A stretch of 34,354 bases of DNA, taken from positions 1-34,354 of the forward strand of contig JAGVMG010000035.1 of assembly GCA_020053915.1 (NCBI GenBank), written 5' to 3'. A program made the translations under genes and the position numbers. This stretch comes from Parachlamydiales bacterium. GTDB taxonomy: Bacteria; Chlamydiota; Chlamydiia; Chlamydiales; Rhabdochlamydiaceae. Under the pieces are notes generated by a model. That model searched no databases. It was given only the letters and a program-made list of their open reading frames with translations, and was not told where the DNA came from. This document shows positions 1-7,862 of this stretch, in pieces (the stretch's first letter is position 1; each line of letters starts with the position of its first letter).

Positions 1-15
1 AAGAACAACAAGACA

Positions 16-41
16 AGGCATCGCTATGCCTGATTTTTTTT
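16..41 (+). terminator. Short hairpin followed by T8 (terminator-like)
   Basis: AGGCAT-CGCT-ATGCCT (6-bp stem, 4-nt loop) is followed by GA and eight T residues on the plus strand. It would best terminate a plus-strand transcript entering from outside the window. On the minus strand it lies just after the orphan domain gene and is followed by a looser T-rich tail, so it may act in both directions. Confidence 0.45.
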
Positions 42-65
42 ATCTTGAGTTCCATGCTCAGTAGT

Positions 66-380
66 CTACAGCTTCAGGCTGCCAGCGGGAATTGCTGCAT
101 AAGTGTTATTTCTGATGCTTTTATAGTTAACAAGAATTGTTTCTCCTTGAAGGTTGACTTTAAGAGAAATTCTGAACAAGAGTTTGAGTTGGTGAAAAAT
201 ATTTATTCTTTTGAATTTCTTTCCAGGAATGGAGACATCGCCAGGTTGATGATTTTCCACCACATTTCTAATTTCAGGCGGAAGCTCATTGTTTTCCATA
301 AATCTTAAGCGATTATCTCGAATTGATAAAGGGCTGATTCTTGGGATTTGATTTGGTTCTTGACTGCCATTAACTTGCAT
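66..380 (-). CDS. Orphan N-terminal domain of the kinase family (104 aa, no kinase domain)
   Basis: This short protein matches only the N-terminal domain of the four kinase-like proteins next to it. It has the DNRLRFMENNE start block, then a basic segment around FKRINIFHQLKLLFR (residues about 56-70), then ETILVNYKSIRNNTYA (about 79-94). It stops soon after the point where the paralogues continue into the helical segment ending FIT-S. No kinase sequence follows in any frame before the window edge, only a hairpin. The start has a good ribosome binding site (GGAG, 6 nt before ATG), better than most of the kinase genes. It may be a remnant of a truncated paralogue or a deliberately expressed stand-alone domain. 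Its function is unknown. Confidence 0.65.
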   Translation of the reverse strand: MQVNGSQEPNQIPRISPLSIRDNRLRFMENNELPPEIRNVVENHQPGDVSIPGKKFKRINIFHQLKLLFRISLKVNLQGETILVNYKSIRNNTYAAIPAGSLKL

Positions 381-393
381 ATAAAACTCCGAT

Positions 394-424
394 TAAACTA
401 TAATCTTGACTCCATTATAGTTTA
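394..424. promoter_or_regulatory. 11-bp perfect inverted repeat before the orphan domain gene
   Basis: TAAACTATAAT, a 9-nt spacer and ATTATAGTTTA form a perfect dyad ending 13 nt before the start codon, just upstream of the GGAG site. One arm contains a TATAAT hexamer. It could be an operator overlapping a promoter, or a 5'-leader hairpin. No T-run follows, so it does not look like a terminator for the preceding kinase gene. Confidence 0.45.
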
Positions 425-463
425 GTTATGTTTTATATGTATTAATTCGATGTTAATAATTCT

Positions 464-1966
464 TTATTTATAAACAGTTTCCGTATCAGTCTCTGAATCT
501 ATCTCTGGTGGTTCATATCCCAATGCTTCGATATCACCCAACATTTTCTGATGGATCTCCGGATGGTCTGCGTCCAAGAGTCTAAGGAACTCATCCCATG
601 CCTCATTTCCATCGGGACGAAGGTCTATATCGAAATTTAACATTTCCCTCAAAAGGTCATTAAATCCTCGTGAGACCGTAGGGATCATTTGATAGTCAGA
701 ACCCTCAACTGGGTAGCCTTGTTCATCAAGAGGATATGGATAGACTCCAGCTAAAGTAACGTACATCGTCGTTGCCATCGCAAATACATCGCGTTTGCCC
801 TGCAAAGATTCAATGATTGCGATGAGATCAGGAGTCTGATCTTCCACAGCCAATAAACTGGAGAATAATTGTTTTTCCTTCAGGACAGTAAAGGCTTGAG
901 TTCCGCTTGTCAGCGCTGCTATTCTCTCGCCAGGCTGCAGATCGGCATAACACTGCATATCTCCGAGATCGGAAAGATGAACGAATTTGAAGCCGTCAAT
1001 ATATTTGACAAGAAAGTTGTTTCCTTTGATATCGCCATGCGTCATCCTTGCCTCTTTCATGTAATGTAGCACATAAAACATCTGATAAAAATCGGGCAAA
1101 TATGTTTCTAAGCTACGGCCTGGATTTGACTCGACATCGTCCATAAAATTGCAGTCATAGCACTGGTTTCGAGAGACGATTTTGTCTCTAGTGATCGTTG
1201 CGTTTTCTCTTAACGCCTGTTTTGTTAACAGAGGGATTTGAGTTAATTGTGTGTGGGGAGTGCGGAGTCCTAAAATTTTTTTCCCTTTGAAAATTTTTTC
1301 ATCTTTACCATATTCTCTGATAACGTCTTGGACACCTTGGTCTCCGCGGCTTTTTTTTCCACTCTTAATGACTTCTCGATAACCATCAGTCAGATTGATG
1401 ATTTCAACGGCTTTGCTATAGGTTCCCTTGCCAACTGTCTGGCCCAATCGAAGTAAATCAACTTCTCCTTTTTCGTTTAGTCCAATCACAAGCTCGATGC
1501 AAATCGATCTTAACGCTGGATTTGACCTTGTGAGATTGAGGAATTTATTTTCTCTTATTGCCTGCATCACTAAAGGCTGCTCTTGTGGAACTGAAAATCG
1601 TTTGATTGCAATAGATAAGGTGATAAATTCGATTAATTTGCCTTCAGCTAGTGCTTCTCTGATTTGTTCTTCGGTTGCAAATGTGTTTTTTTGGATGCTG
1701 TTAATATTAATCAGAATTTGAGTTCCAAGATGATTGACAAGAACACATTTTCCATTTGAGAGGTTCTCGGCATGCTTCGGATGAGATGAATCAAATATTT
1801 TTGCTGAAATAGAAACTGCTTCCGCTGGAAAGACTCCCGCCCCCTCCGGAATGAGTCTTAACAACTCCTCATTTTCGAGAAATTTTAACCGATTATTTTG
1901 TCCCATTGAGAGACGATCCATTTTCTGACTCAGATCTGAAGGATGACTAGTATTATTTACGCACAT
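464..1966 (-). CDS. Serine/threonine kinase-like protein, paralogue D (500 aa)
   Basis: The N-terminal family domain (residues about 24-125) has NNRLKFLENEE, LVNHLGTQILININS and the IEFITLSIAIK block. The kinase domain runs from about 174 to 480. It shows a glycine loop GKGTYSKA (179-186), Lys201 in VIKSGKK, a likely alpha-C Glu218 in VIREY, the catalytic loop HGDIKGNN (Asp312, Asn317), and SDLGD in place of DFG (Asp333). All residues needed for phosphotransfer are therefore present, but Arg of HRD is Gly and Phe of DFG is Leu. It is the most diverged of the four: it lacks the GIWGFQRPI insert motif and has instead an unrelated segment with a CYDC motif (269-272). Met1 has no clear ribosome binding site; Met16 and Met21 are alternatives. 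Kinase fold is well supported; the target is unknown. Confidence 0.85.
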   Translation of the reverse strand: MCVNNTSHPSDLSQKMDRLSMGQNNRLKFLENEELLRLIPEGAGVFPAEAVSISAKIFDSSHPKHAENLSNGKCVLVNHLGTQILININSIQKNTFATEEQIREALAEGKLIEFITLSIAIKRFSVPQEQPLVMQAIRENKFLNLTRSNPALRSICIELVIGLNEKGEVDLLRLGQTVGKGTYSKAVEIINLTDGYREVIKSGKKSRGDQGVQDVIREYGKDEKIFKGKKILGLRTPHTQLTQIPLLTKQALRENATITRDKIVSRNQCYDCNFMDDVESNPGRSLETYLPDFYQMFYVLHYMKEARMTHGDIKGNNFLVKYIDGFKFVHLSDLGDMQCYADLQPGERIAALTSGTQAFTVLKEKQLFSSLLAVEDQTPDLIAIIESLQGKRDVFAMATTMYVTLAGVYPYPLDEQGYPVEGSDYQMIPTVSRGFNDLLREMLNFDIDLRPDGNEAWDEFLRLLDADHPEIHQKMLGDIEALGYEPPEIDSETDTETVYK

Positions 1967-2093
1967 ATAATTGCCATAATTAAAAAATTTATTTATAGTT
2001 TGTAATTATATAATCTAATTATTTTCTTTGTGTAAATAATTTATTTTTATTTCTTAAATAAAATTAAAGATGGTGAGAAAAAATGGTATGTGA

Positions 2094-2381
2094 TCAAGAG
2101 TCCAGTTGACACTGACTACGATAAGTGTGCATCAAATAGCTGATAAGAAACGAATAGGCAGAGAGGAGCAACGAGAAGAAATTAATGAAATTTTTTACAT
2201 AAAAAGTATTAGTAAAATAGAATCCACAATAAAAATTGGGGTTTTGAAAATAGATTATTGTTGCAGCAGTGAAGAAAAAAAAGCTGAAACCAAGGAAAAT
2301 CCACTGATAGATAATTTCAGATGGGTTTGTCACTTTTTTAAGATTTTTTAAGAATATATCTCTTTTGACCATTGTTCTCAT
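2094..2381 (-). CDS. Possible small membrane protein between kinase genes (95 aa)
   Basis: This is an open frame in the AT-rich gap between kinase genes C and D, on the same strand as both. It has a charged N terminus and two hydrophobic segments (residues about 26-45 and 64-85), each long enough to span the membrane. There is no clear ribosome binding site, and composition matches the AT-rich spacer, so it may be a chance frame. I do not recognise it. Confidence 0.35.
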   Translation of the reverse strand: MRTMVKRDIFLKNLKKVTNPSEIIYQWIFLGFSFFFFTAATIIYFQNPNFYCGFYFTNTFYVKNFINFFSLLLSAYSFLISYLMHTYRSQCQLDS

Positions 2382-2443
2382 TAAAATTTATAATTTAGTT
2401 TAAAATATAAACGATTATGAGATTTTAATCAATAGATTTTTTA

Positions 2444-2463
2444 GATGGACACGTTGGTCCATC
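2444..2463. repeat. Hairpin directly after kinase gene C
   Basis: GATGGAC-CAACGT-GTCCATC (read in the gene direction) forms a perfect 7-bp stem with a 6-nt loop, starting one base after the stop codon of kinase C. No T-run follows on the coding side (TAAAAAATC), so it is more likely an RNA 3'-end stabilising hairpin than a classical terminator. Confidence 0.4.
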
Positions 2464-2464
2464 A

Positions 2465-4084
2465 TTAGGCAAGATCGTTTGGGTCAAAGCCGCAATACTG
2501 GATATTCGCTGCTATCTGAGCTTCAACGTTGGGGTATTGAGCGAGGATCTGGCTGAATTCGTTCCAAGCTTCTGTGCCTCCAATACGTGTATTACAATCA
2601 AAATCAAGCATACGTGCAAGTAATAGATCAAATTCCTCAGGAACAGCGCCAGGGTAAAGACTGTTAATCGGTCTATATGCTCCAGGGATTGGAAATTTAT
2701 CGGCATCGACTTGATGCGGAAGTGTTCCAACCAGGATCTTATAGATCACTGTTCCCATCGCAAACACATCCTGCTTTCTTCTTGCTCGACTTCTGTCTGC
2801 CACAGATAGATTTGCATTTCTGATGACACTCAGATCGTTCCGTGGCATATAATGTTTGGTATATGTGATTGAAGTCCTTTGATCATGATTAGGTCTAATC
2901 CCAGAAAGGTCGCTTAGATGGACCACTTGCAAACCATCGATCATATCCATGAGCAGGTTAGTAGATTTAATATCATTGTGGTATAACCCATGTTTTTCCA
3001 TGTAATGGAGGGTGAGCATCATCTGATGGAAATCAGGCAGTAGTTGTTCAAACCCACCCTCTGTTTTTGCGCTAACAGACGTTTTGTAGCATCCCTTGGA
3101 GTAAATATGAGTTCGATTCGCGGTGACTGTCCTTATGGGATTTTCACCGGATTTTGGATGCTTCTTCCTGAAAGTGATTTCAAATTGCTCTTTGATCGGT
3201 CTTTGAAAACCCCATATTCCGTTTTTTCTATTTTTGAAGAGCTCTTGGTGAGCATCATACTCCTTTTGTACGTCATCTACCCCTTTTTCCCCTTTTCTTT
3301 TTCTAGGATATTTCGCCCCTTCAAATAGCCCTGTCCTATTTTTTACTTGTATGACTTTTCCAAATCCGCCTTTTCCAAGAGTTTTATCTTTCTCCCAATG
3401 TTCAATTGTGCCGTTTTTGAGTCTTACATTGACAACCTGCGAATCCATGATTGTCTTAGAGGGCTGAGCTGGCCCCGAACTGGAGGCAGCTTCTTCATGC
3501 AACGTCTGTTGGACATTCATGACGGAGCCAGGTTCTCGAGGAAAAATCACCTCAACTCTATTCGTGGCATGATTGACAATCGTTGCCAAACCAGTGGGGA
3601 CGTCAAGCTTAAATCCTCCTGGCAATAATCCTCTTGCTGTTAACGGAGTGGGTTGCTGGCCTCCTATATCGACTAAAATTTGCTCTGCAGATCTGTTTAT
3701 GCCTAGGGTTTTAGAGACGAGTGAAATCGTTATAAATACAATTAACTGTTGATTTCGTTTAAGCCTAGCAATTTGCGCATCGGTTGCACCAGTCTTCGCT
3801 TTTAGATCTTTCGCATCGATTAATATTCTCATCCCAAGTTGTTCAACGAGAATACCCGTACTAAAAAATCTTTGAAACAGATGAATGAGGTTCCAAGGTT
3901 TATAGATTTTAGCGCTTAGAGTCTGATTTTCTGGCTGTATTCCACCCTGCCCCGTTATTAAGGTTCGATCGACAGTCTGCAATCGGGCAAGTACTGTTTG
4001 CATGTTATCTGGTCGATCAAATTGTAAACGGTTGTTTTGCGTTAATCTTAACTCTACAGGTAATCTATTATCTAAATTATACAT
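2465..4084 (-). CDS. Serine/threonine kinase-like protein, paralogue C (539 aa)
   Basis: The N-terminal family domain (residues about 15-126) includes NNRLQFDRP, YKPWNLIHLFQRFF, ILVEQLGMRILIDAKDLK, KTGATDAQI and VFITISLVSK. A variable linker (130-230) follows, then a kinase domain. This has GKGGFGKV (237-244), Lys258 in GAKYPRK, Glu275 in VQKEY, a GIWGFQRPI insert motif (289-297), the catalytic loop HNDIKSTN (Asp371, Asn376), SDLSG replacing DFG (Asp392), and RRKQDVFAMGTVIY for the F-helix region. All catalytic acidic and Lys residues are present, so activity is plausible. There is no signal peptide and no transmembrane segment. The start at the listed ATG puts the NNRL block at the same distance from Met as in its paralogues. 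No Shine-Dalgarno is visible. Confidence 0.9.
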   Translation of the reverse strand: MYNLDNRLPVELRLTQNNRLQFDRPDNMQTVLARLQTVDRTLITGQGGIQPENQTLSAKIYKPWNLIHLFQRFFSTGILVEQLGMRILIDAKDLKAKTGATDAQIARLKRNQQLIVFITISLVSKTLGINRSAEQILVDIGGQQPTPLTARGLLPGGFKLDVPTGLATIVNHATNRVEVIFPREPGSVMNVQQTLHEEAASSSGPAQPSKTIMDSQVVNVRLKNGTIEHWEKDKTLGKGGFGKVIQVKNRTGLFEGAKYPRKRKGEKGVDDVQKEYDAHQELFKNRKNGIWGFQRPIKEQFEITFRKKHPKSGENPIRTVTANRTHIYSKGCYKTSVSAKTEGGFEQLLPDFHQMMLTLHYMEKHGLYHNDIKSTNLLMDMIDGLQVVHLSDLSGIRPNHDQRTSITYTKHYMPRNDLSVIRNANLSVADRSRARRKQDVFAMGTVIYKILVGTLPHQVDADKFPIPGAYRPINSLYPGAVPEEFDLLLARMLDFDCNTRIGGTEAWNEFSQILAQYPNVEAQIAANIQYCGFDPNDLA

Positions 4085-4234
4085 AAAATCTTTTTTATTC
4101 AGTTTTTTAAAGTCTAATTCTAAATCAATATTATTATTTTTTCATAAAGATTATATTTTTATCTTAAAAATCATTAAAATAATGTTTTATAATTAAGAAA
4201 AAATCTAGCTCAAAATGTGAAGTGTGTCTGAAGA

Positions 4235-4265
4235 TATCCCTTGTCCCTTAAGGAATGACAGGATA
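4235..4265. repeat. Imperfect dyad in the kinase B-C spacer
   Basis: TATCC and GGATA, with GTC and GAC inside them, flank a CCTTAAGG palindrome. The block carries the ACAGGATAGGGAGG word also seen in the larger intergenic palindromes of this window, so it looks like a decayed copy of the same repeat family. It lies about 70 nt past the stop of kinase gene B and could shape that transcript's 3' end. The rest of the spacer (4085-4336) is AT-rich with no other signal I can support. Confidence 0.35.
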
Positions 4266-4336
4266 GGGAGGCATACGCATCAGGCATTCAGGGGTTAGTG
4301 GCTTGACGAAGTTATGAAAATAGCCAATCATCATGC

Positions 4337-5917
4337 CTAGGCAATTGCGGTTGCGTCAAAGCCCAATGTCTGCATGTTAGCAGCAATTCGCGTTTGAACT
4401 TCAGGGTATTTAGCAAGGATCTGGTTGAATTCATTCCACGCTTCTGTCCGTCCAATCCGCTCGTCAGAATTAAATTTAAGCATCCTTTGGAGCAATTGAT
4501 CTAATTCAGGAGGAACAGCGCCAGGGAGAATGTCGTTGACAGGTCGATAAGGCTCATTTGTTGCTGGATAACCCAAGAAGCCTTGTTTGTATGGACGTTC
4601 TCCAGTCAATGCCATATACATAACGATCCCCATCGAAAAGACATCTCGCTTCCCATTGATTAGATGTTTATTCTCGATTGAAGTCGAATGACTTCCCAAT
4701 AGACGCATATCCTGTCTCGAGGTATATTGCGTTGTATAGACTGTGCTATTCCCAGGATCACCATCACTAGTGAATTGAACGCTTGCAAGATCAACCAAGT
4801 GGACAACTGGAACACCATTAATTTGGTCAGTGAGGATGTTCTCAGGTTTAATATCCCCATGAGACATCCCATGTTGTTCCATGTAGTGCAGGGTGTAAAA
4901 CATCTGCTGGAAATCGGACAATAAGTGTGTAACAGAACGATCAGCCTCAGGATCGTTGATCTTAGCTGAATAATCTCCTCCAGAATAGATTGGACTGCGA
5001 TTCACTATGACAGTTTTCGTTGCTGGCTCGCCAGGTGCAGGATGTTTTTTCTGGAGCGTAATAGCGAATCGATCAGAGATCGGCCTCTGAAATCCCCATA
5101 TCCCCCTACTTTCGCCAAAGATTCTCCTGTGTGCAATATATTCCTTTTGAACGTCTTGGACTCCAGCATTCCCTGCTTTCTTTCTACCATATTTTAAAGC
5201 AATTACGATTCCTAGCCTACCGACGGCTTTGATGACTTTTCCAAACGCCCCTTTTCCGAGTGTTTCTCCTACCTCTAGATTTTCTGCTTTATCATGATCG
5301 TTGTGAAGTTGTACGACATGTGCACTAAGAGTCGTGTTCGTGGGAACTTCCAAATGAGTGAATATCGGTTGGGTCACTGCAGTCGTTTCATCTTGTACAT
5401 TCTCCATCCCAGTGGAAGGAGCTGACCGTGTCGTCAACAACTTTACTTCTTTGGTTGCCAGATCGAAATAGATGGATAATCCTAAAGACTCAACGCAGAT
5501 TCCATCATCCATCTTTTCCTTCACTGCTTGTCCAGCTAAGGAGTTTTTTAAAGCTCTAAGGGCAAGAGACATCGTGATGAATTGCATTAAATTTCCGTCG
5601 CGTCTCGCAGTTTGTATCAATTCATTTGTCGCCCCTGTTTGCTCTTTTAGGCTATTGATATTTATCAATAAATTCTTACCTAAATGATTAATAACAATTC
5701 CTCTTTTGAAAATTTTGTTAAAAAGATGAATTAAATTGAATCGGTTGTATTGTACGGCTTTGATTGTATTATTTTTGGTTGGCTTTGTTGTTGCATCGAT
5801 TGGATCAGGAAGATGTTTAACAGCTTCTTCAAGCGGTTTTGGAAGTAGAACTTGCAAATGCCCGCTGCGGCTCAGTTCAATATTAATTGGAATTGGACTC
5901 GATGATTCTACATTCAT
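4337..5917 (-). CDS. Serine/threonine kinase-like protein, paralogue B (526 aa)
   Basis: I start at an ATG 57 nt inside the longest frame. The extra 19 residues look like chance, and the inner start places the SGHLQVLL block 18 residues in, as in the paralogues. The N-terminal family domain ends near residue 122 (FITMSLALR). The kinase domain has GKGAFGKV (221-228), Lys242 in ALKYGRKK, Glu259 in VQKEY, a GIWGFQRPI insert motif (272-280), HGDIKPEN (Asp355, Asn360) and VDLAS replacing DFG (Asp376). KRDVFSMGIVMYMALTGERP (423-442) follows. The last 40 codons are almost identical in DNA to the end of kinase A, indicating recent duplication or gene conversion. Of the four it is closest to a textbook active kinase. 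Substrate unknown. Confidence 0.92.
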   Translation of the reverse strand: MNVESSSPIPINIELSRSGHLQVLLPKPLEEAVKHLPDPIDATTKPTKNNTIKAVQYNRFNLIHLFNKIFKRGIVINHLGKNLLININSLKEQTGATNELIQTARRDGNLMQFITMSLALRALKNSLAGQAVKEKMDDGICVESLGLSIYFDLATKEVKLLTTRSAPSTGMENVQDETTAVTQPIFTHLEVPTNTTLSAHVVQLHNDHDKAENLEVGETLGKGAFGKVIKAVGRLGIVIALKYGRKKAGNAGVQDVQKEYIAHRRIFGESRGIWGFQRPISDRFAITLQKKHPAPGEPATKTVIVNRSPIYSGGDYSAKINDPEADRSVTHLLSDFQQMFYTLHYMEQHGMSHGDIKPENILTDQINGVPVVHLVDLASVQFTSDGDPGNSTVYTTQYTSRQDMRLLGSHSTSIENKHLINGKRDVFSMGIVMYMALTGERPYKQGFLGYPATNEPYRPVNDILPGAVPPELDQLLQRMLKFNSDERIGRTEAWNEFNQILAKYPEVQTRIAANMQTLGFDATAIA

Positions 5918-6152
5918 AATACCACTTAGTAATAAAGTTGATATGATAATAGATTCATTGTATCGACAAAACATTTATTTTTAATAAATAAACTATCAAT
6001 TTTTCTTTTTACGTTTTCTTTGCGTTAAAAAAAGGGGGAGGCGAGGAATGGTAATGGAATGACGTTGGATTGATGCAAGTTAATGATGGGCGAGAGCAGG
6101 GTCTCCTGCTGCAGGCCCGACTTTTGTGATTTCCTCTAAAGAATCAAAGACG

Positions 6153-7535
6153 TTAGGCGATTGCGGTTGCGTCAAAGCCCAATGTCTGCATGTTAGCAGC
6201 AATTCGCGTTTGAACTTCAGGGTATTTAGCTAGGATCTGGTTGAATTCATTCCACGCTTGTGTCCTTCCAATCCGATCATCAGGATTATGCTGAAGCATC
6301 CTTTCCAATAGGGAATCAAATTCGGGAGGGATAGCGCCAGGGCGAATGCCATTAATTGGTCGATAGGACTCCTGTTCAGGTAAATTATCCTTGTCAAATG
6401 TAAATGGATATCGGCCAGCTAAAGCCATATACATCGCCGTGCCCATTGCAAAGACATCTCGCTTCCCTTTGATTTCATGTTTCTTCTCTGCATTAAGCAT
6501 AGGATTCTGCAATCGCGATAAGTCTTCCTTAGGGGTATATGTAGGTGTTCCTGATACTTCATCCCCAGGATCACCATCTCTTTCGAAGGCCATACCAGAA
6601 AGATCGCATAAATGGACGACTCGAACGCCATCTATTTGATCAACGAGCATATTCTCAGGTTTAATATCATTATGGGACATTCCGTTTTGCTCCATATAAT
6701 GAAGGGTGTACATCATCTGTTGGAAATCAGGCAATAAATGTGTGAATTCACGATTTGCATCTTCTTTCGAAATTTCATCAAAGTACTCCCCGCCGAAATA
6801 GATGGGACTGCGATTCGCCATAACAGTTTTGGTTGGCGGCTCCCCAGGCTGAGGATTTTTCTTGTTGAGAGTAATGGCGATTCGATCGATGATCTGCCTC
6901 TGAAATCCCCATATCCCTTTTGGTTTGTTGCCAAAGATCCTTCCATGGACAGCATACTCTTTTTGAACGTCTTGCACCCCTATTTTCCCCACTTTCTTTC
7001 TGGCGTACTTCAGGGCATAGGGGATTCCTGTTGCGTTTATGAATCGTATGACTTTTGCAAACCCTCCCTTCCCAAGAACCTCGTGCTGGGTGATATGCTC
7101 GATTTTATGTGTTGGATGATTAATCGCTCGGTCTTCATTGCCACTTTCTGGAATTAGATTTGTGAGGGCGAGCTTTGTTGTGAGAAATTCAACTAATTGA
7201 CCATCTCGCTTCAATTGTTGTATCTCAAAATCTGTTGCACCAATGACTCTTTTTAAGCTATCTACACTTACTAATAACTTTGTTCCAAAGTTGTCAACGA
7301 CAATCGCCCGTTTACACCACATCCGTATGCGTTGGACTAGATTCCAAGGGTTATATCTGACAGCGTGAATTTTATCTTCCTTAGAATCTGCTGCTGTTTT
7401 AATTTCTGTTAACACACTTGCTGATCGTTCAATTTTTGTTTGAGGTTGTGTTGAATGTACAATTTGTAAGCGGTCTCCCTGTAATGTAATATTTAAAGCA
7501 GGTGAATTTATTGTATTTGAATCGAATCCAAGCAT
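6153..7535 (-). CDS. Serine/threonine kinase-like protein, paralogue A (460 aa)
   Basis: This is the first gene of the kinase array and is divergent from the GMC oxidoreductase gene. I choose the third in-frame ATG because GGAG lies 6 nt before it; two ATGs up to 21 nt upstream lack such a site. The N-terminal family domain (about 13-125) has YNPWNLVQRIRMW, NFGTKLLVSVDSLK, GATDFEIQQLKRDGQ and EFLTTKLAL. The linker is very short, so the kinase domain begins near residue 150. It shows GKGGFAKV (155-162), Lys176 in ALKYARKK, Glu193 in VQKEY, GIWGFQRQI, HNDIKPEN (Asp290, Asn295), CDLSG in place of DFG (Asp311), a GTPTYTPKED activation segment, and KRDVFAMGTAMYMALAGRYP. It is probably catalytically competent. 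It has no secretion signal visible by eye; type III effector export is possible but not shown. Confidence 0.92.
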   Translation of the reverse strand: MLGFDSNTINSPALNITLQGDRLQIVHSTQPQTKIERSASVLTEIKTAADSKEDKIHAVRYNPWNLVQRIRMWCKRAIVVDNFGTKLLVSVDSLKRVIGATDFEIQQLKRDGQLVEFLTTKLALTNLIPESGNEDRAINHPTHKIEHITQHEVLGKGGFAKVIRFINATGIPYALKYARKKVGKIGVQDVQKEYAVHGRIFGNKPKGIWGFQRQIIDRIAITLNKKNPQPGEPPTKTVMANRSPIYFGGEYFDEISKEDANREFTHLLPDFQQMMYTLHYMEQNGMSHNDIKPENMLVDQIDGVRVVHLCDLSGMAFERDGDPGDEVSGTPTYTPKEDLSRLQNPMLNAEKKHEIKGKRDVFAMGTAMYMALAGRYPFTFDKDNLPEQESYRPINGIRPGAIPPEFDSLLERMLQHNPDDRIGRTQAWNEFNQILAKYPEVQTRIAANMQTLGFDATAIA

Positions 7536-7862
7536 ATCTAACTCCATGTTAGTCATTCTATTTAATAACTACTTTTGTTATAGATCGATATTATTTAATT
7601 ATTGTAAGAAAAATAATAATATTGAGTTGTGTTTTTTGTTGGTTAATCGTCCAGCTTTTCATTCATCGAAAGGGGTCTTTCGCACCCAAACGCTTCGCGC
7701 TGAAAAAATGGGTAATGGTAAGGCCGTCAGGCCTGGGGGTACTTGAAACAAAGAGGGCTTCATATTTGTCTTTACAAACTAGTGATAATTATTTATTGGA
7801 ATGAGTGTAGTGTCATGAATCGATTCCAAATCCTTGGTTTAGGCTCCTTGAGGAGGTTTAAA
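7536..7862. other. Divergent intergenic region between kinase A and GMC gene
   Basis: This 327-bp gap separates two divergently transcribed genes. The kinase-proximal side is very AT-rich. The middle holds a CGAAAG-GGGT-CTTTCG hairpin, the 41-bp dispersed repeat and an AGGCC-GTCA-GGCCT hairpin overlapping its end. I see no gene and no clean promoter hexamer pair in it. Confidence 0.5.
7689..7729 (+). repeat. 41-bp dispersed repeat, copy 1
   Basis: The stretch begins AACGCTTCGCGCTG, passes through GAAAAAATGGGTAATGG and ends GTCA. It matches the sequence at the palindrome axis over 41 bases with one mismatch, in inverted orientation relative to the left-arm copy there. It is non-coding. More copies elsewhere in the genome are likely. 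Confidence 0.85.

Noticed and set aside
6070-6121. Terminator of kinase gene A
   Set aside because: An AGCAGG-GTCT-CCTGCT hairpin is present, but the T-run (ACTTTT) is on the side opposite to the gene's direction, so I do not call it a terminator for that gene.
6738-7157. 139-aa plus-strand open frame inside kinase A
   Set aside because: Antisense shadow of a kinase with intact catalytic motifs on the other strand.
7743-7862. 40-residue N-terminal extension of the GMC protein
   Set aside because: The AGGAGG site and signal peptide both point to the ATG at 7863; the extension overlaps the region just after the dispersed repeat.
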